Assembly: GCA_028641055.1 (NCBI GenBank)
Contig: CM054060.1
Coordinates: forward strand, 297,760,462-297,824,461
Reading direction: 5' to 3'
From: Alopecurus myosuroides
Taxonomy: Eukaryota > Streptophyta > Magnoliopsida > Poales > Poaceae
DNA length: 64,000 nucleotides
Every line of letters starts with the position of its first letter. Position 1 is the stretch's first letter. Shown here in pieces: positions 43,726 to 55,573 of the stretch. The notes beneath the pieces were generated by a model. The model ran no database searches, was not told where the DNA came from, and saw nothing but the letters and a program-made list of their open reading frames with translations. Made by a program: the position numbers and the translations under genes.

Positions 43726-45350
43726 TTATATAGCCTTGCTAATGACAAATGGTCCCTCCCAGATTGGGGCTAATTTGTGCTTCCTATCTTGTACCAATCT
43801 TAGCACCAAATCACCTTCTTTGAAAGAACGGTGTTTGATTTTCCGACTATGATAACGTCGCACACCTTGCTGGTAAATGGCGGATTTTTGCAGCACAATC
43901 TCTCGTTCTTCTTCTACGAGATCGACGGCATCATGGCGTGCGTTTTCGGCATATGAGTCATCGTACGCCTGCACTCTTGGGTTATCATGGATCATGTCCG
44001 TAGGAAGCACTGCTTCTGCACCATAAACCATGAAAAAGGCGTTTGTCTTGTGGATCTATTTGGCGTCGTTCGAATACTCCAAAGCACAGAAGGTAATTCT
44101 TCTATACATGCTCCAGCTACTCTATGAAGAGGAGATTCGAGTCTTCGGCGGATTCCTTGCAGTATCGAACTATTCATTCATTCGACCTGGCCATTGGATT
44201 GTGGGTGTGCCACAGATGCGAGATCTAGGCGAATTCCCGTTTGTCGGCAATATTTTGCCAACTCTCCAATTGAGAAATTTGTCCTGTTCTCCGTGATTAT
44301 GCTATGTGGAACGCCGTATCGCATGACTACGTCAAGGACGGAATTTCTGGCAGTCACACCGTCAAGTTTTTTGATGGGTTTTGCTTCCACACACTTGGTA
44401 TACTTATCTACTGCAACGAGTAGATGTGTGAGTCCGCCTCTGGCAGTTTTGAATGGTCCCATCATATCTAACCCCATACCGCAAATGGCCATGTTATGGG
44501 GATAGTTTTAAGTGCTTGAGCTGGCATATTCATCTGCTTGGCGTAGTACTAGCATCCGGGTCGCATCTGTCTTGGCTGTGAGCGAGAAAAACACTGCACG
44601 GAATGCTTTTTTAACTATGCTTTTTGATTGAGCATAATGTCCGCAATCTCCTGCATGGATTTCCTGTATAATTTCTCGTCCTTCTTCTGGCGAAATACAT
44701 CGCTGAAAAAATATGATAGTACTGTGCTTATACATGCAACCATTGATTACCGTGTATCGTTTGCATCGATGTTGTATCTGCCTTTGCAAGACTTCATCTG
44801 CTCCATTTGGGAAGTTCTGATTAACTATGAAGTTTAAGTACGGAATTTTCCAATCCGGGTTAACAAGCAAAACTTCTATTGACTCGGAAACTAGAGGATA
44901 GTCAACATCTCCGCCTTTTATTGATGGTTCATGCAAATGTTGGACGAACACACCAGGTGGTAGAGTCTTCACTCTTTCCGATCCCATGCGATCTAAAGCA
45001 TCCGCGTTCCAATTTTCTTCCCTTTTGATGTGAAGTACTTCAAATCCCATGAACCAAATAGAAAACTCGTCGATTGTTCTCCGATATTCGGCCATAATGG
45101 GGCTTTTAGCATTCCATGTTTTGTTTAGTTGATGTTGTAACAAGTCTAAGTCACCATAGCAAAGTATACGTTTGGCACCTATCTCCTTTGCAATATGCAA
45201 TCCATGAAGCAATGCTTCGTATTCTGCTACATTGTTTCTGGCGTTGAAATGTGTTTGTAATACATATTACATTATGTCGCCTTTTGGAGATTTAAGCACT
45301 ACACCAGCTCCAGCGCCTTCTTTCATTTTGGATCCATCGAAATGCATAAA
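43726..45350 (-). pseudogene. pol: Tat2 pol: second RNase H and integrase, broken
   Basis: The - strand gives an archaeal-type RNase H start ('MHFDGSK', near 45345), its continuation (45212-44900, 'CYGDLDL'), an H2C2 zinc region with 'GDCGHYAQSKSIVKKAF', the integrase core (44492-44178) and the C-terminal GPF region (44031-43726). The motif where ITDNGT is usual reads ITENRT, so a catalytic Asp appears replaced by Glu and the following Gly by Arg. At least three stops or frameshifts separate the pieces. Confidence 0.8.
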
Positions 45351-45356
45351 CCAATA

Positions 45357-46720
45357 TTACGACTCTAGCATTGGTGTGTTTTCTATTGCTTCTGTCCAAT
45401 CAGCCACAAAGTTTTCCAAAACCTGGGGTTTAATCGCCGTCTGGGGTTGGTAATTGATGTCGAACGCAGCAAGTTCAATGCCCCATTTGGATACTCTGCC
45501 TGTTGCGTCCGCATTGTTTATAAGATCTCCTAGTGGTTCTTTGCTTACCACTGTTATGGAATGTCCTTGAAAATAATGAGGGAGTTTTCGAGATGCGAAA
45601 AATACGCCATATGCCAGCTTTTGATAATGTGGATATCTTTGTTTTGACTCGGAGAATACCTCGCTGACGTAATACACCAGGTGTTGATCTGGGATACTTT
45701 GCTCGTCTTTCCGTCTTTCCATGATTATCACTACGCTAATAACCCTGTTAGTTGTTGTAAGATACAGTAACATGGGTTCTTCGTCTTTTGGGGATGCCAA
45801 AATCGGAGCTTTCATCAAGGTTTCCTTCAACCGAGTTAATGCTTTGTCCGCCTCTTCTGTCCATTCAAATTTGTCGGATTTCTTCAACAATTTGTATAAT
45901 GGCAGAGCTTTGTCACCAAGCCAGATTATAAACAAGGTGGTTGCAGAACCCGTCAATCTTTGGACATCTTTTAGGCATGTAGGCCCTGTGATGTTCAAGA
46001 TTGCCTTGATCTTTTCCGGGTTTACCTTTATTCCTCTGTGAGAAACGATAAAACCCAGAAGTATTCCTAAGGGAACCCCGAATACGCACTTTAATGGATT
46101 CAACTTCATTTTATAAGTGCTGATGTTATCGAAGGTTTATCGTAGGTCTTCAATGAGTGTATCCTTTTCCTTGGAAAGTACAACAATGTCATCCACGTAA
46201 ACATGGACGTTTTTGCCGATTTGACTATGCAAGCATCTTTGCATGCAACGCTGGTATGTTGCACCGGTGTTCTTCCAGCCAAAAGGCATGGTTATGTAAT
46301 AGTATGTTCCATAGGGTGTGATGAAAGAGGTTTTTATTTGGTCTTCTTCTTTCATCCGTATTTGATGGTACCCGGAGTAAGCGTCCAAAAAGCATAAATG
46401 CTCAGAGACAGCAGTGGCATCAATTATTTGATCGATTCGCGTTACGCGAACCTATCTTTTGGACATAACTTGTTCAGGCCGGTGTAATCTATACACATAC
46501 TAAGAACAATACTATCCTTCTTCGGGACTAATACTGGGTTCGCAGACCAATCAGTATTTATAACTTCCCGGATAAAATCAGCTGCTAAAAGCCAGATAAT
46601 TTCCTTGCCTATAGCATTCCGCCTTCTTCCATCAAAACGACGGAGACCTTGTTTGACGGGTTTTGATCTTGGGATTACCTTGAGTTGGTGCTCAGCAAGT
46701 TCCCTGGGAACACCTGGCAT
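45357..46720 (-). pseudogene. pol: Tat2 pol: reverse transcriptase and RNase H, broken
   Basis: The pieces 46720-46442 (fingers, 'MCIDYTGLNKLCPKD'), 46388-46137 ('MDAYSGYHQI' and YVDD near 46190-46201) and 46109-45357 (thumb, gypsy RNase H, 'VYYVSEV') are collinear. They are separated by stops or indels near 46440, 46390 and 46135. They correspond to 4897-6200 of Tat1. Confidence 0.85.
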
Positions 46721-46877
46721 ATCAGCAGGAAACCAGACGAAAATGTCCCAGTTCTCACGCAGGAACTTGATGAGCGCCCTTTCCTATTTGTCAGTCATCT
46801 TTGTTCCCACTACGACAAATTTTGTCGGATCGTTGGGATCTAGGATGACCTTTCTTGTATTCTCCGAGGCTTTGAAA

Positions 46878-47735
46878 CTATCTTCCGGCTTCTTTTCCTG
46901 CCGGCATTTCTGTCGGTGATACTTCCTTAGCTAGCTTCTTTAGTTCTTGCTTTCGAATCACTTGTTCAGCACAAATGGCATTTCCTTTTTCCAGCTCGTT
47001 CGCCAATTTGAAGTCACCAGATATGGTGATTACTCCTGCTTTTTGCCCTGGCATCTTCAGCTTGTTATAAATATAACACGATCTTGCCATGAATTTGGCG
47101 AAAGCCGGACGTCCGAGTATTGCATGATAAACACTTTCGAACGGCACCACTTCGAATGAGATCCTTTCTTGACGGAAGTGTTCTCTCTTTCCAAAGGTTA
47201 CATCTAGGGAAATTTCTCCTAGGGATTGTGCTTTCCTGCCAGGAACAATACCATGAAAACGTATGTTACTATGATTGAGCTCGCTCTCGGAGATGTGCAG
47301 CTGCTTCAATGTACTTAAGTACATGATATTGATACTAGATCCTCCATCCATCAGCACTCTTTTGAGCCTAGTGTTTTGAACAATAGGTCTTATGACCAAA
47401 GCATGCGTGTCGGGTTCTGGGATGTTTCCGTGATGATCAGACTGATCCCAGGTAATTGGTGTATTTGAATACTTCAAGTATTTTGGGGTTGGAGGTACAA
47501 CCACATTGATTTCTCGAAGTGTTCTTTTTGCCTGTTTGGCTGAGGGAGTTTCCAGGAAAGTTAGGTTACATTCTCCTTCAACTCTCGGGAATTTTGGTTC
47601 GCCTTTCCGCAGCTGTTCCTGGATTTTATCATCAGTGTCCGACTCACTTTCTTCTTTTTCATCTTCCGGCTTTTGCTTGTTGAACTTCCTTTTGGAATTC
47701 TTTCCTTTATTCTCGGATCCTGCAGTGCCTTTCAT
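46878..47735 (-). pseudogene. pol: Tat2 pol: aspartic protease region
   Basis: An open 285-codon frame contains DGGSS as the retropepsin site and 'AILGRPAFAKF' as in Tat1. A charged Lys/Glu linker precedes it. A frame change near 46870 and sequence to 46720 separate it from RT. Confidence 0.8.
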
Positions 47736-47849
47736 GTGCTTGATAAGGCGACATTGCGTGTTGGTGTGGGTAGGCTTCCCAAATTGCGAATGGTGGACAT
47801 AGTTTTCCTACTTAATCTCTTCCCGCTCTTCTTTAGAATGGGAGATGGG

Positions 47850-50469
47850 CTATGTGCTTTTGCCTTTCCATCTGCTACCATTATCCTTTCCAAAGGTTAA
47901 GTTTACTTCCTTGAGTTTTGGATGTGCTTCTGGAGTAGCCTTCTTTTCAGAACGAGGCGCCTTTTTGGCTTGGACCAAAGCATCAATGTTTCCGCCTCTC
48001 GCCCTCATATCATCTTCAACCGTTGCGTGCTCATTGGCGGTGGTAAGCATAGATCTGAGATCTTTGTGCTCTTTCGAACCAACCATGAATGGTACGAGGC
48101 CGGGTTTCAGGCCATTGATGGAAGCATGCATTCATTGTACATCACTTACTCCAGAGCAACTGTTCTTCATTGCAGTCAATCTTGAGATAAAGTCTACATA
48201 CGACTCGTCCTCATATTGTACGCAACTGTTCAGCTGGTTGATACTCTTAGGGCGTTTGTACGTACCACGGAAGTGCTGAACGAATACTGGAGCCATATCT
48301 TCCCAGCTGGCTACTGTTCTTGACGGAAGCCCGTTGATCCAATCTCTGGCTCCATCCAGTAACATTAGGGGGAGAAACTTTACACCCTCTAAATATGTCC
48401 CTTTATTGATCTGGACGGCAGTATAGTAATCTGAAAGCCATGTATTCGGGTTAGTACTTCCGGTATACTTTTGATAAGTTGGACCGACTTTGGCGAAGCC
48501 AGAGTGCAGACTGATTCTTCGGATCCTGTCAGTGAAACACTTAGGTCCGAAGTATAGATCGTCTCTTTCCGCCTTATCGACCCGCGCGGAATACCTTCCA
48601 GCTGAATGGACAGAAGGAGATCTGCTCCGTTTTGGTCCATTGTTACGCGAGTGCGCTCTTTTGGGATTATCCTTATTTCTTTAGTTGTCCTCTCCTTTGG
48701 AATACGGTGGAGTTCTACTCCTTGGCCTTTCTTTGTTCGTAGGAGGAGTACGGGATCTCTCATGCCTTTGAGGATTGTCATATCTTTCGGCTTTATCAGC
48801 TGGGCGTCTCGGAGGCGGCATTACTTTTCCGTCTTTCCGATTTTGCTCCTCCCGTTCCTTGTAGTCACGGGGATTATTTCCGCCTTTCGGCAGATGGGAT
48901 CTTGTTCTGGATGCTGCATCGTTGTGATCAGGGATATTTTTGTCCTTCTTAGGATATCCTTTCTTTTCCTTAGAATCGCCTAAATCTCCAGGTTCACCAG
49001 GTTCAGGTGCTCCAGCGGCGTACGTGGCAGTTTTGCATAGGGCTGAGTCATCATGTAACTTCCCTGAACGTGCTTGTCCTCGCTGTTGCTGATGTAATGC
49101 TTTTCCTAAGAAAGCATACACCCCCTATAGTTTTTCGTCATTGGAGTACAAATCGTCATTAAGGATGGCGAACGCGGCTTCCGCGTTTTCAGCTGCGGTT
49201 TTGTATATACGCTCTCCCTTAGCATTAATGTCGTTAACCTGCCTTTCCCAAGAAGGATTTTCAAACTTTTTTCTTGCTGGCAGTTCATCCAATTTTGAAA
49301 TTCCGGGTAACCGCATAGGTTTAATTCCAGACCTATTCCTTCTTTCGTACTCCTCAATTTTTCCTACTGCATTTTAATGTCAGCCTGGGTTTTGAGGAGG
49401 TTTTCCCGAGTTCAGAACAGATGTTGCGGCTGCCGCTGTATAGCTTGTCTCCTAGCTTCCGGCACTTCCGGGGGCTCGTCTCGTGCCACCGGGTTTTGGG
49501 TCAAATCAATTTCCTCTTGTTCCGACATTTGGGGGACAGGAATTTCAGCCTTTTTCTTCTCCATAGGCTTGACTCCGCTGCTTCCTCCTACCTCCAGGTT
49601 TTGGTTGGCAATGTCTGCCAATTTTTCCATCTTTTTCTTCTGGAGTTTATATTGGAGTTTCCTAGCAGATTTCTTTTTGTTCTTGGAAGAAGGAGGTTTC
49701 TTGCTAGGTTCCTCCTCCGTCAATTCTCTGACATCAGGGTAAGTTGGACTAGCTTCGCCTTCCTCTTCTTCTTCATCTGGTGTTTTGGGATCTTCATCTT
49801 CCTCAACATCCGAATTTTCAGTCAGTTTTGCCATAAGTACTTCGTAAAAACTTCCTTGCATAGATTTGACCTTTCTTTTGAAAGCGTCTTCATCTCTTAT
49901 TCGGAATCTATGTCTTCAGATCCGGGTTCCGACTCTAGCCTTGCTTCTATAGTAGCTAAAATAGAGTCGGCTTCTGAATTCGTCGTTTGATTGACGGACG
50001 TCGGATCTTCCACTTTGTCTGCGGGATCATGGTTTTCTGCCTTTTCCACGGGATTTCCGTCTTTCGTGTTTTCAGCAATCTCAGACTGCACCATACCGAT
50101 GGAGTGGGATCTGATTGCATGCATCTTGGAGGAGGCGCCAAATCCAGATGTATTTTGGCGGTATGCAAGTATGGAATCTTCATCTGCTCCTATGTACGAA
50201 TAGGGCAAATCTGAGCAGAATCCGGCATTGAAGCCGTCATCTATTGGGCATAGGGCAGGTGGGATAAAATTACTTCCACCACAGAATCCCATAGCTTCTG
50301 CTGTTAAACCGACAAAAATATTAGTAGTTCCGATCGGTAAAACGCAGACACTTACCAGATGATTCCGTGCCGGCATATACGATCCGTTGTCGAGGAAGCG
50401 TCCGACGTTTCCGTCGAATTTCAAGCTTCCGATAGTAATCGAGCTGCCAAACCCGCCGAGTATTCCCAC
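47850..50469 (-). pseudogene. gag: Tat2 gag, fragmented
   Basis: The N-terminal part (50469-49897) is followed, after frame changes, by a Lys/Glu coiled-coil segment (49861-49412), a middle part (49316-48690, with a TAG at 49127-49125) and the retrotransposon-gag domain (48560-48132, 'GARDWINGLP...FRGTYKRP'). A C-terminal tail reaches 47850. Order and motifs match Tat1 gag. No intact zinc knuckle is seen. Confidence 0.75.
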
Positions 50470-50495
50470 TCAGAACGTAACTCCCGACGCTGCTG

Positions 50496-50513
50496 GCCCC
50501 ACGGTGGGCGCCA
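50496..50513 (-). other. Primer-binding site of Tat2, tRNA-Lys type
   Basis: On the - strand it reads TGGCGCCCACCGTGGGGC, two bases from the LTR, identical to Tat1. Confidence 0.9.
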
Positions 50514-50515
50514 AC

Positions 50516-51044
50516 TGTCGGGACATCGTAGTAAGGTTCATGGACGGGGGTTCCATAAGACTACTGGTAGAACCGTGGGGGGACGTGTAAACACTACAAA
50601 CGAGAACACCGAATTGTACCCAGGTTCGATACGATGCAACTAGGTGGCGTTCCTACTCCTGCAATCTCACTAAATCATGTCTGAAACCTAAAATATATAA
50701 AGTACAATGGTGAGTATTGTTTCGCTAACTCGGCGAGGATCAACTTCTCGGCGAGTTGGCTTGTTCTTGCTCCCTGTCCGGCTTTATATAGATAGCCGGA
50801 TTAGGGCTTACAGAAAGGAAACCTAGAAGATTACAGAAAATATCTAACTTAGAAAGTAAGGAATCCGTCTTCTCCTCCAAGCCGCACCACTTTGGGACAT
50901 GGTATGGGTTCTTCTAGAGTCCGGCTTCCTTCGCGTCAGTTTACTGGGCCGCCCATTGGATTATGCTCCATTGCATGTGGGCCACCCAGATAATCTGGCC
51001 CTAGGCCAACGCTGGACATACCCCTAATTGGCATATATCTGACA
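50516..51044 (-). repeat. 5' LTR of Tat2 (right copy, 529 bp)
   Basis: It runs TGTCGGGACATCG... to ...TATCTGACA on the + strand. It carries the shared 18-mer at 50780-50797. It is shorter than the left copy by small deletions. Confidence 0.9.
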
Positions 51045-51049
51045 TGTTT

Positions 51050-51183
51050 TCAAATAAGCTAAGAAAGTAATAAACTAGGAACAAGAAATAAACTAAAACA
51101 AAAATTAACAAAACTAAAAGAGACTCTGTGACCTCACCAAGGTAGCAAAACTACATCCCCGACAACGGCGCCAGAAAAAGGGT
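51050..51183 (-). mobile_element. Athila-like leader with tRNA-Asp primer site
   Basis: The - strand primer site TGGCGCCGTTGTCGGGG is at 51157-51173, one mismatch from the tRNA-Asp site typical of Athila. The leader runs to 51050, where Tat2 is inserted, and resumes at 32632. Confidence 0.7.
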
Positions 51184-52391
51184 TGATGCCTTCGATCCGG
51201 ATTACGAGATTATAGTGTTGTAAGCTTTTTCCCTTGAGACCCAAGGTTTTATCGAACTAGAAAGCATGTGCTTGATGAGACCAGTGTAAATCCACATAAA
51301 GCTTACAAATTCATGTTTTAACCGGATCAATTCTTGTATTGCAAAAGAGAACATGTGAACATAGATTAATTCATCCAACCTTGGCCTTGTATTCGTTCTA
51401 TCTCGTGGGGTTGCCTTAGTTTTTAGTTCTAAAAAGAAAGACGAAAGCATTAAGCACGATGATGCCATAGTTGCTGAGAGATCTGCTTCAAGCGGTCTTA
51501 TTGATCCTCCTGTCACAGACGTTCCCGATCGATTTTTCACTTCACTCTCACTATACCTTTGCCTTTATCACTCTTCGGGGTCTTAGGTACCTGACAAGTC
51601 CTATGAGCGAGGCACGTATAATAGAACACACACAAATAACATAGATGAACTCAATATACTAATTATCCCATTTAGATTTAACACATAGATGCAAGGTTAG
51701 GCCTCAGCCCATTACCTGGAAGGGACTACTCACACATCGCGATCATATTAACAATAGAAAACATTGCAACAAAAATAGTACTTAAACTGAATAGATTGAT
51801 AATTCTTACAATGTTGCCAGTCATGATGGGATCTAGACTACAAAGTAGAAGTATGGCTATGACTACAGTGGTGGTGGAGATGTGGTAGAGTTGCGGTGGA
51901 GATGCGGCAGCACTTCGTGGTCTTGAGGAGAGGACGGCGGTGACGGCGGTGGAGAGGGAATGATACGTGTCCCTCTTCTGGGGGTTGTTTCTTCTCCTTA
52001 TATGGGACTCCAGCGAATGGACTACGGTTTTGGGCGACTTCCTTCATGAATTGGCTCTAGGTCCTGTTGAGACTTTTGTTCGGTTTGACCCGACGGTCCC
52101 TTTTAACCGCGGTATGGTGAGTAGTACGGTCGCCACTGACCTTACTGTGGTTGTTAAGTGTCCTGCGAGGGCAGAATTAATTGATTTTCTAGTCTTTATC
52201 TTTTCCTTCCTTTTAGCTCTGATTTCCCTTGATTTCCTGTCTAATATCTGCAATAAAAATAATGACATGGATATTTGCAAATAAATTTCACATTAGTGAT
52301 TAGTGGTAGGTCTAAAGTGATATCTCTATCATTTTCATGACAAAGATATAGTTTAAGCATAGATAAAGATGTGTCATTTTAGGACGCATCA
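51184..52391 (-). repeat. 5' LTR of the Athila-like element
   Basis: On the - strand it begins TGATGCGTCC (from 52391) and ends GGCATCA (51184), giving TGATG/CATCA ends. It is directly followed by the leader and primer site. No second copy is in the window. A Pro/His-rich frame at 52047-51838 is not convincing as a gene. Confidence 0.7.
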
Positions 52392-53060
52392 AGTTCTATT
52401 TTGACAGATTTCTGCCCTTGTTTGCATTTGCCACTTAATGTTTTTTCTTTTTGTCTTCTCTTGAGGCGAGAGATTTAAAAGAAGTTGTGATAGTAGCCAA
52501 TGTTTAAATTGAGTGTTTGTCTTGTGTTAAAACTGAACCAAGTCAATTTATTTATTTGATGCGCTAACCCCAGTAATGAAGATTGTACGAAGTATTGTGT
52601 GGACGAAGTTTTTAAGTGCAAGGAGAGGAGGAGGATATGAGAAGATGAAGGATGGAAAAAATTTCAAGCTTGGGGATTACCTTGTCACCCCCCAAGAAAT
52701 ATCCAAGAAGTACAAGCGTCAAAGCCTGGGGATGCCCAAGGAATTCCCTTCTTCATCAACAAAATTATCAAGTCACCTTTCAAGACACTATATTTTTATT
52801 GCTTCACATACTATGTGTTATTCTTGGAGTGTCATATTATTTTGCTTTAAGTTTTTTTTGTTTGCTTGCTGGTAATAAATGGTTGGATCCTAGCATTCTT
52901 TAATTGAGAGAAACACACTCCATTATCTTGTTTAGAACACTCTAGTTTTCACTCTTATCATTTTGTGAGTGTTCAGTTTTTTGCTACTGTTGGTTTTTAG
53001 CTCTTGTTTTCCTTGCTTATTTTGTTTAGAGCTTGTTTGGTTTGCTATATTTAGATATGG
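52392..53060 (+). mobile_element. Gypsy internal fragment, non-coding
   Basis: It contains AAGCTTGGGGAT and CTGGGGATGCCCAAGG phrases that I associate with the 3' internal region of Athila/Sabrina-type elements in Triticeae. Only short frames remain. Confidence 0.4.
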
Positions 53061-53090
53061 CTAGCACACATGCCCGTGCGTAGCAACGGG
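53061..53090 (-). mobile_element. Helitron-like 3' terminus
   Basis: On the - strand an imperfect hairpin CCCGT...ACGGG (loop of 8) is followed eight bases later by CTAG at 53064-53061. A hairpin about ten bases before CTRR is the Helitron 3' signature. The next base is C, not the usual T, which weakens the call. The body would extend right. Confidence 0.4.
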
Positions 53091-53765
53091 GAGAAATATC
53101 TGTATCACAAATACACACAAATTATGTTCTTGTTGGCGGAGCCACGGCGTGTCACATAAACCAAGAGCCTAGGTGTTGCAACGGGTACAAAAGAAATAAG
53201 ACATGTGCTTAGAAATCTAGAAAAAATGATGATATCACCGTCATTACTCACGAGTAACCTCCAACTCTTCGGATAATCGGATTGAAACCGATGTTGTATC
53301 ATCTCTTTACTTTATATATTGCATTTCATCTTTTATAACACTAAATGGATATAGAACATTAGTCCACTTGGTAGGTGGTAGTAGTATATTTTCTTTTAAC
53401 ATCTATGTTCTGATGTTTAATAGTTACATTGACTGATTCCTTCTTGAAATATTCATATTAACCAAGCCAATAATTCCCTTTACACGGTACCCTTTTGATA
53501 AAGATTGAGATAGTTACCTCACAAAAATCCCTTTAGCACAATATTGACCAAGCCAAAAATCCCCTTAATACAATAAACTCAGGTAATTACTTCATACAAC
53601 CTACATATAAGGGGAAAAGTCATCTACTTGATAAAGTTATATAGACCAATCTGAAGTCCACGATGCCATTATCACTTATCATATAGAATAAATCTGAGAC
53701 GCTTGCACAACGTAGTAGTATTATGGAAACTGATGCAGTTCGTTTAGATATTAATTAGCGGGAGT
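53091..53765. other. AT-rich non-coding stretch
   Basis: It contains a second partial GTTGCAACGGG motif (53173-53183) and a repeated ACCAAGCCAA phrase (53461 and 53549). It could be the body of the Helitron-like element. I see no gene. Confidence 0.35.
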
Positions 53766-53773
53766 GACTATCG

Positions 53774-53812
53774 CTCAGTCGACTGAGATTTAACAAAATC
53801 TCAGTCGAGTGG
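53774..53812. repeat. Short inverted repeat
   Basis: CTCAGTCGACTGAGATTT is followed after a few bases by AAATCTCAGTCGAGTG, so the arms can pair, and the left arm is itself palindromic. It may be the terminal repeat of the DNA transposon to the right. Confidence 0.7.
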
Positions 53813-55573
53813 ATGATGTCACGTTTCGTGTCATGTGTTCTCCCTGTCGTGCGTTGTTTGTGTGGCCCATTTGCTCTGCCTTGTCATGACTCATTTCTGG
53901 CCCCATTTTCTCTACCTTGTCATGACTCGTTTCTGTCACGCAAAGTGGTCCACAACCTTTTCGTTTTGTTTTGTGCTGGGCTTGCCCTGCCATGAAGTTT
54001 ACCATCAGTTGGAAGCCCACAGCAGCAAAAATATAACAGCATAAAAAACGAAATCTTTGAGCCCAGCATTGAAGGCCACTAACAGACAAAAACAGACAGA
54101 AACTAGTTGCCGGTCATGCAGCAAGAAAGGAAAGGAGACTTTGTCTCCATCGCAGCACGAAAACCCTTGCCGCCTCCCTCCCCCCTTCCCTTTCTTACTG
54201 GGGCTTACCTACCCATGGTTTATCCTTGTAGCCGCCATTGGCAACCCCCGTTCTAGATCTAGATCTCACTTCCTGCAGCTTACACACTCCCCCTGTAACC
54301 CTAGAGAGTACAACATGGGGGCTGAAGAGAAGTCCAGATAAAAAGTAGAAGAAAAGGGGGCAGGTGTTCTATGCAGGCAGAGTGATCTTCTTTCACTCCC
54401 CAAGAAAAAAAAAGAGAAAAATCGAATGGATAACCAGACAGGCATGAGTTCCAAAGATCAACAGACAGGAGAGAGTGTAGGTGATGAAGGTACTTACATT
54501 CGCAGAAATTTTCCTTCACTCTCCTCCTTTTTCATCATCTGGGTAGAGGAATAAAAAGTCTTAGTGTAGCTGGACAATGCATAAAAGTAACAAGTGCATG
54601 TTATGTTTGATCGTATGCATGTTCTGCATGTCCCCCCACTCCCTGTATTTGAAATTACTGTCCAGTTATGGTTTTGACTGAAAAAATTGCAGGTCTGATC
54701 CCCTACTTCTTTTTTACTGCAGTGGAAGCTGAAAGCATCATTTGTACACAAAATCCTACTAATCGCATGGACCAGTCGTTGACCTGGCATTCTTCACTGT
54801 TTGATAATTCTCATCGGGTGAAAACAAAAAAAAACCAACAAAAATAAGTCATTCTCTTCGCTGGAAAAAGAACACAATCGTAGTCTGATCCCCTACATGT
54901 TTCAAAGTGGACTTGCAAAAGAAAAAAATAACAGGTGCAGGGGTCCGTGATCAATTCGTGCTAACAAAAAGTTTCCGCGCATACCTTATTTCTGCCTATT
55001 GGGGCATAAAAACTGATATTCTGCTTGTTGCTTGGCAGGTTACAGATGCCTTGAGAGTTGACGCGTTTGAAGCACATAGAAATTCCGTCGTAAGTACTTG
55101 GTGCTTGGTATTTGAAAGCCATATTTGTACTGCTGAACAAATAAAATAGAGAAATGGATATGAAACTTCTTTTTGACTAAGACAAAATATAAAAAAATAA
55201 ATGCAGACAGGCTTGGCTCCAGGGCGGGCATGAGTTTTACAGAGATGCTACTTGCTTCCGATCCTAATGATGGAATTGAGGTATTCTCGTCTGAATCTTG
55301 TTGGACCTATGTTTAGGTGATAAATCAATAAAAGCTCTAGCAAAAAAAGAAAATAGCGATGCTTTTGTTGTAGAACTTGTTTGGACGGCTTCGGGAACAT
55401 GATTCATGAGCCTATGGGGGCAGAGGTACTCAAAAGAGCTACTTACTATTTTTATGCACTGAGCATTATATACACCTATCCCCACATGTCCCCCTAACTA
55501 CCTAGTGTGTTATTGACAAATTTGCAGAATAAAATGTTCATGATCACAGGGCGGTACTGTTCTAGTAGTCAGA
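53813..55573. other. Leader region left of the FAR1/MULE transposase
   Basis: Two imperfect 39-bp copies containing CTTGTCATGACTC lie at about 53870-53945. A TCTAGATCTAGATCT tract is near 54253. Possible exon/intron signals occur (TTTGCAG near 54690, TTGGCAG near 55033), but no reading frame longer than 100 codons is convincing. A 5' untranslated region with introns is plausible. Confidence 0.35.

Larger units (their letters stand above)
32638..51044 (-). mobile_element. Tat2: older Ty3/gypsy Tat-lineage element, inverted and interrupted
   Basis: LTRs are at 32638-33185 and 50516-51044. The primer site lies inside the right LTR on the - strand, so gag-pol reads leftward. Its antisense gene reads rightward on the + strand (33754-42994). 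Gag and pol are split by many frameshifts and stops. The LTRs differ at many positions and in length (548 and 529 bp), so it is older than Tat1. A 6-kb solo LTR sits inside. It was inserted between the primer site and gag of an Athila-like element. Confidence 0.9.
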
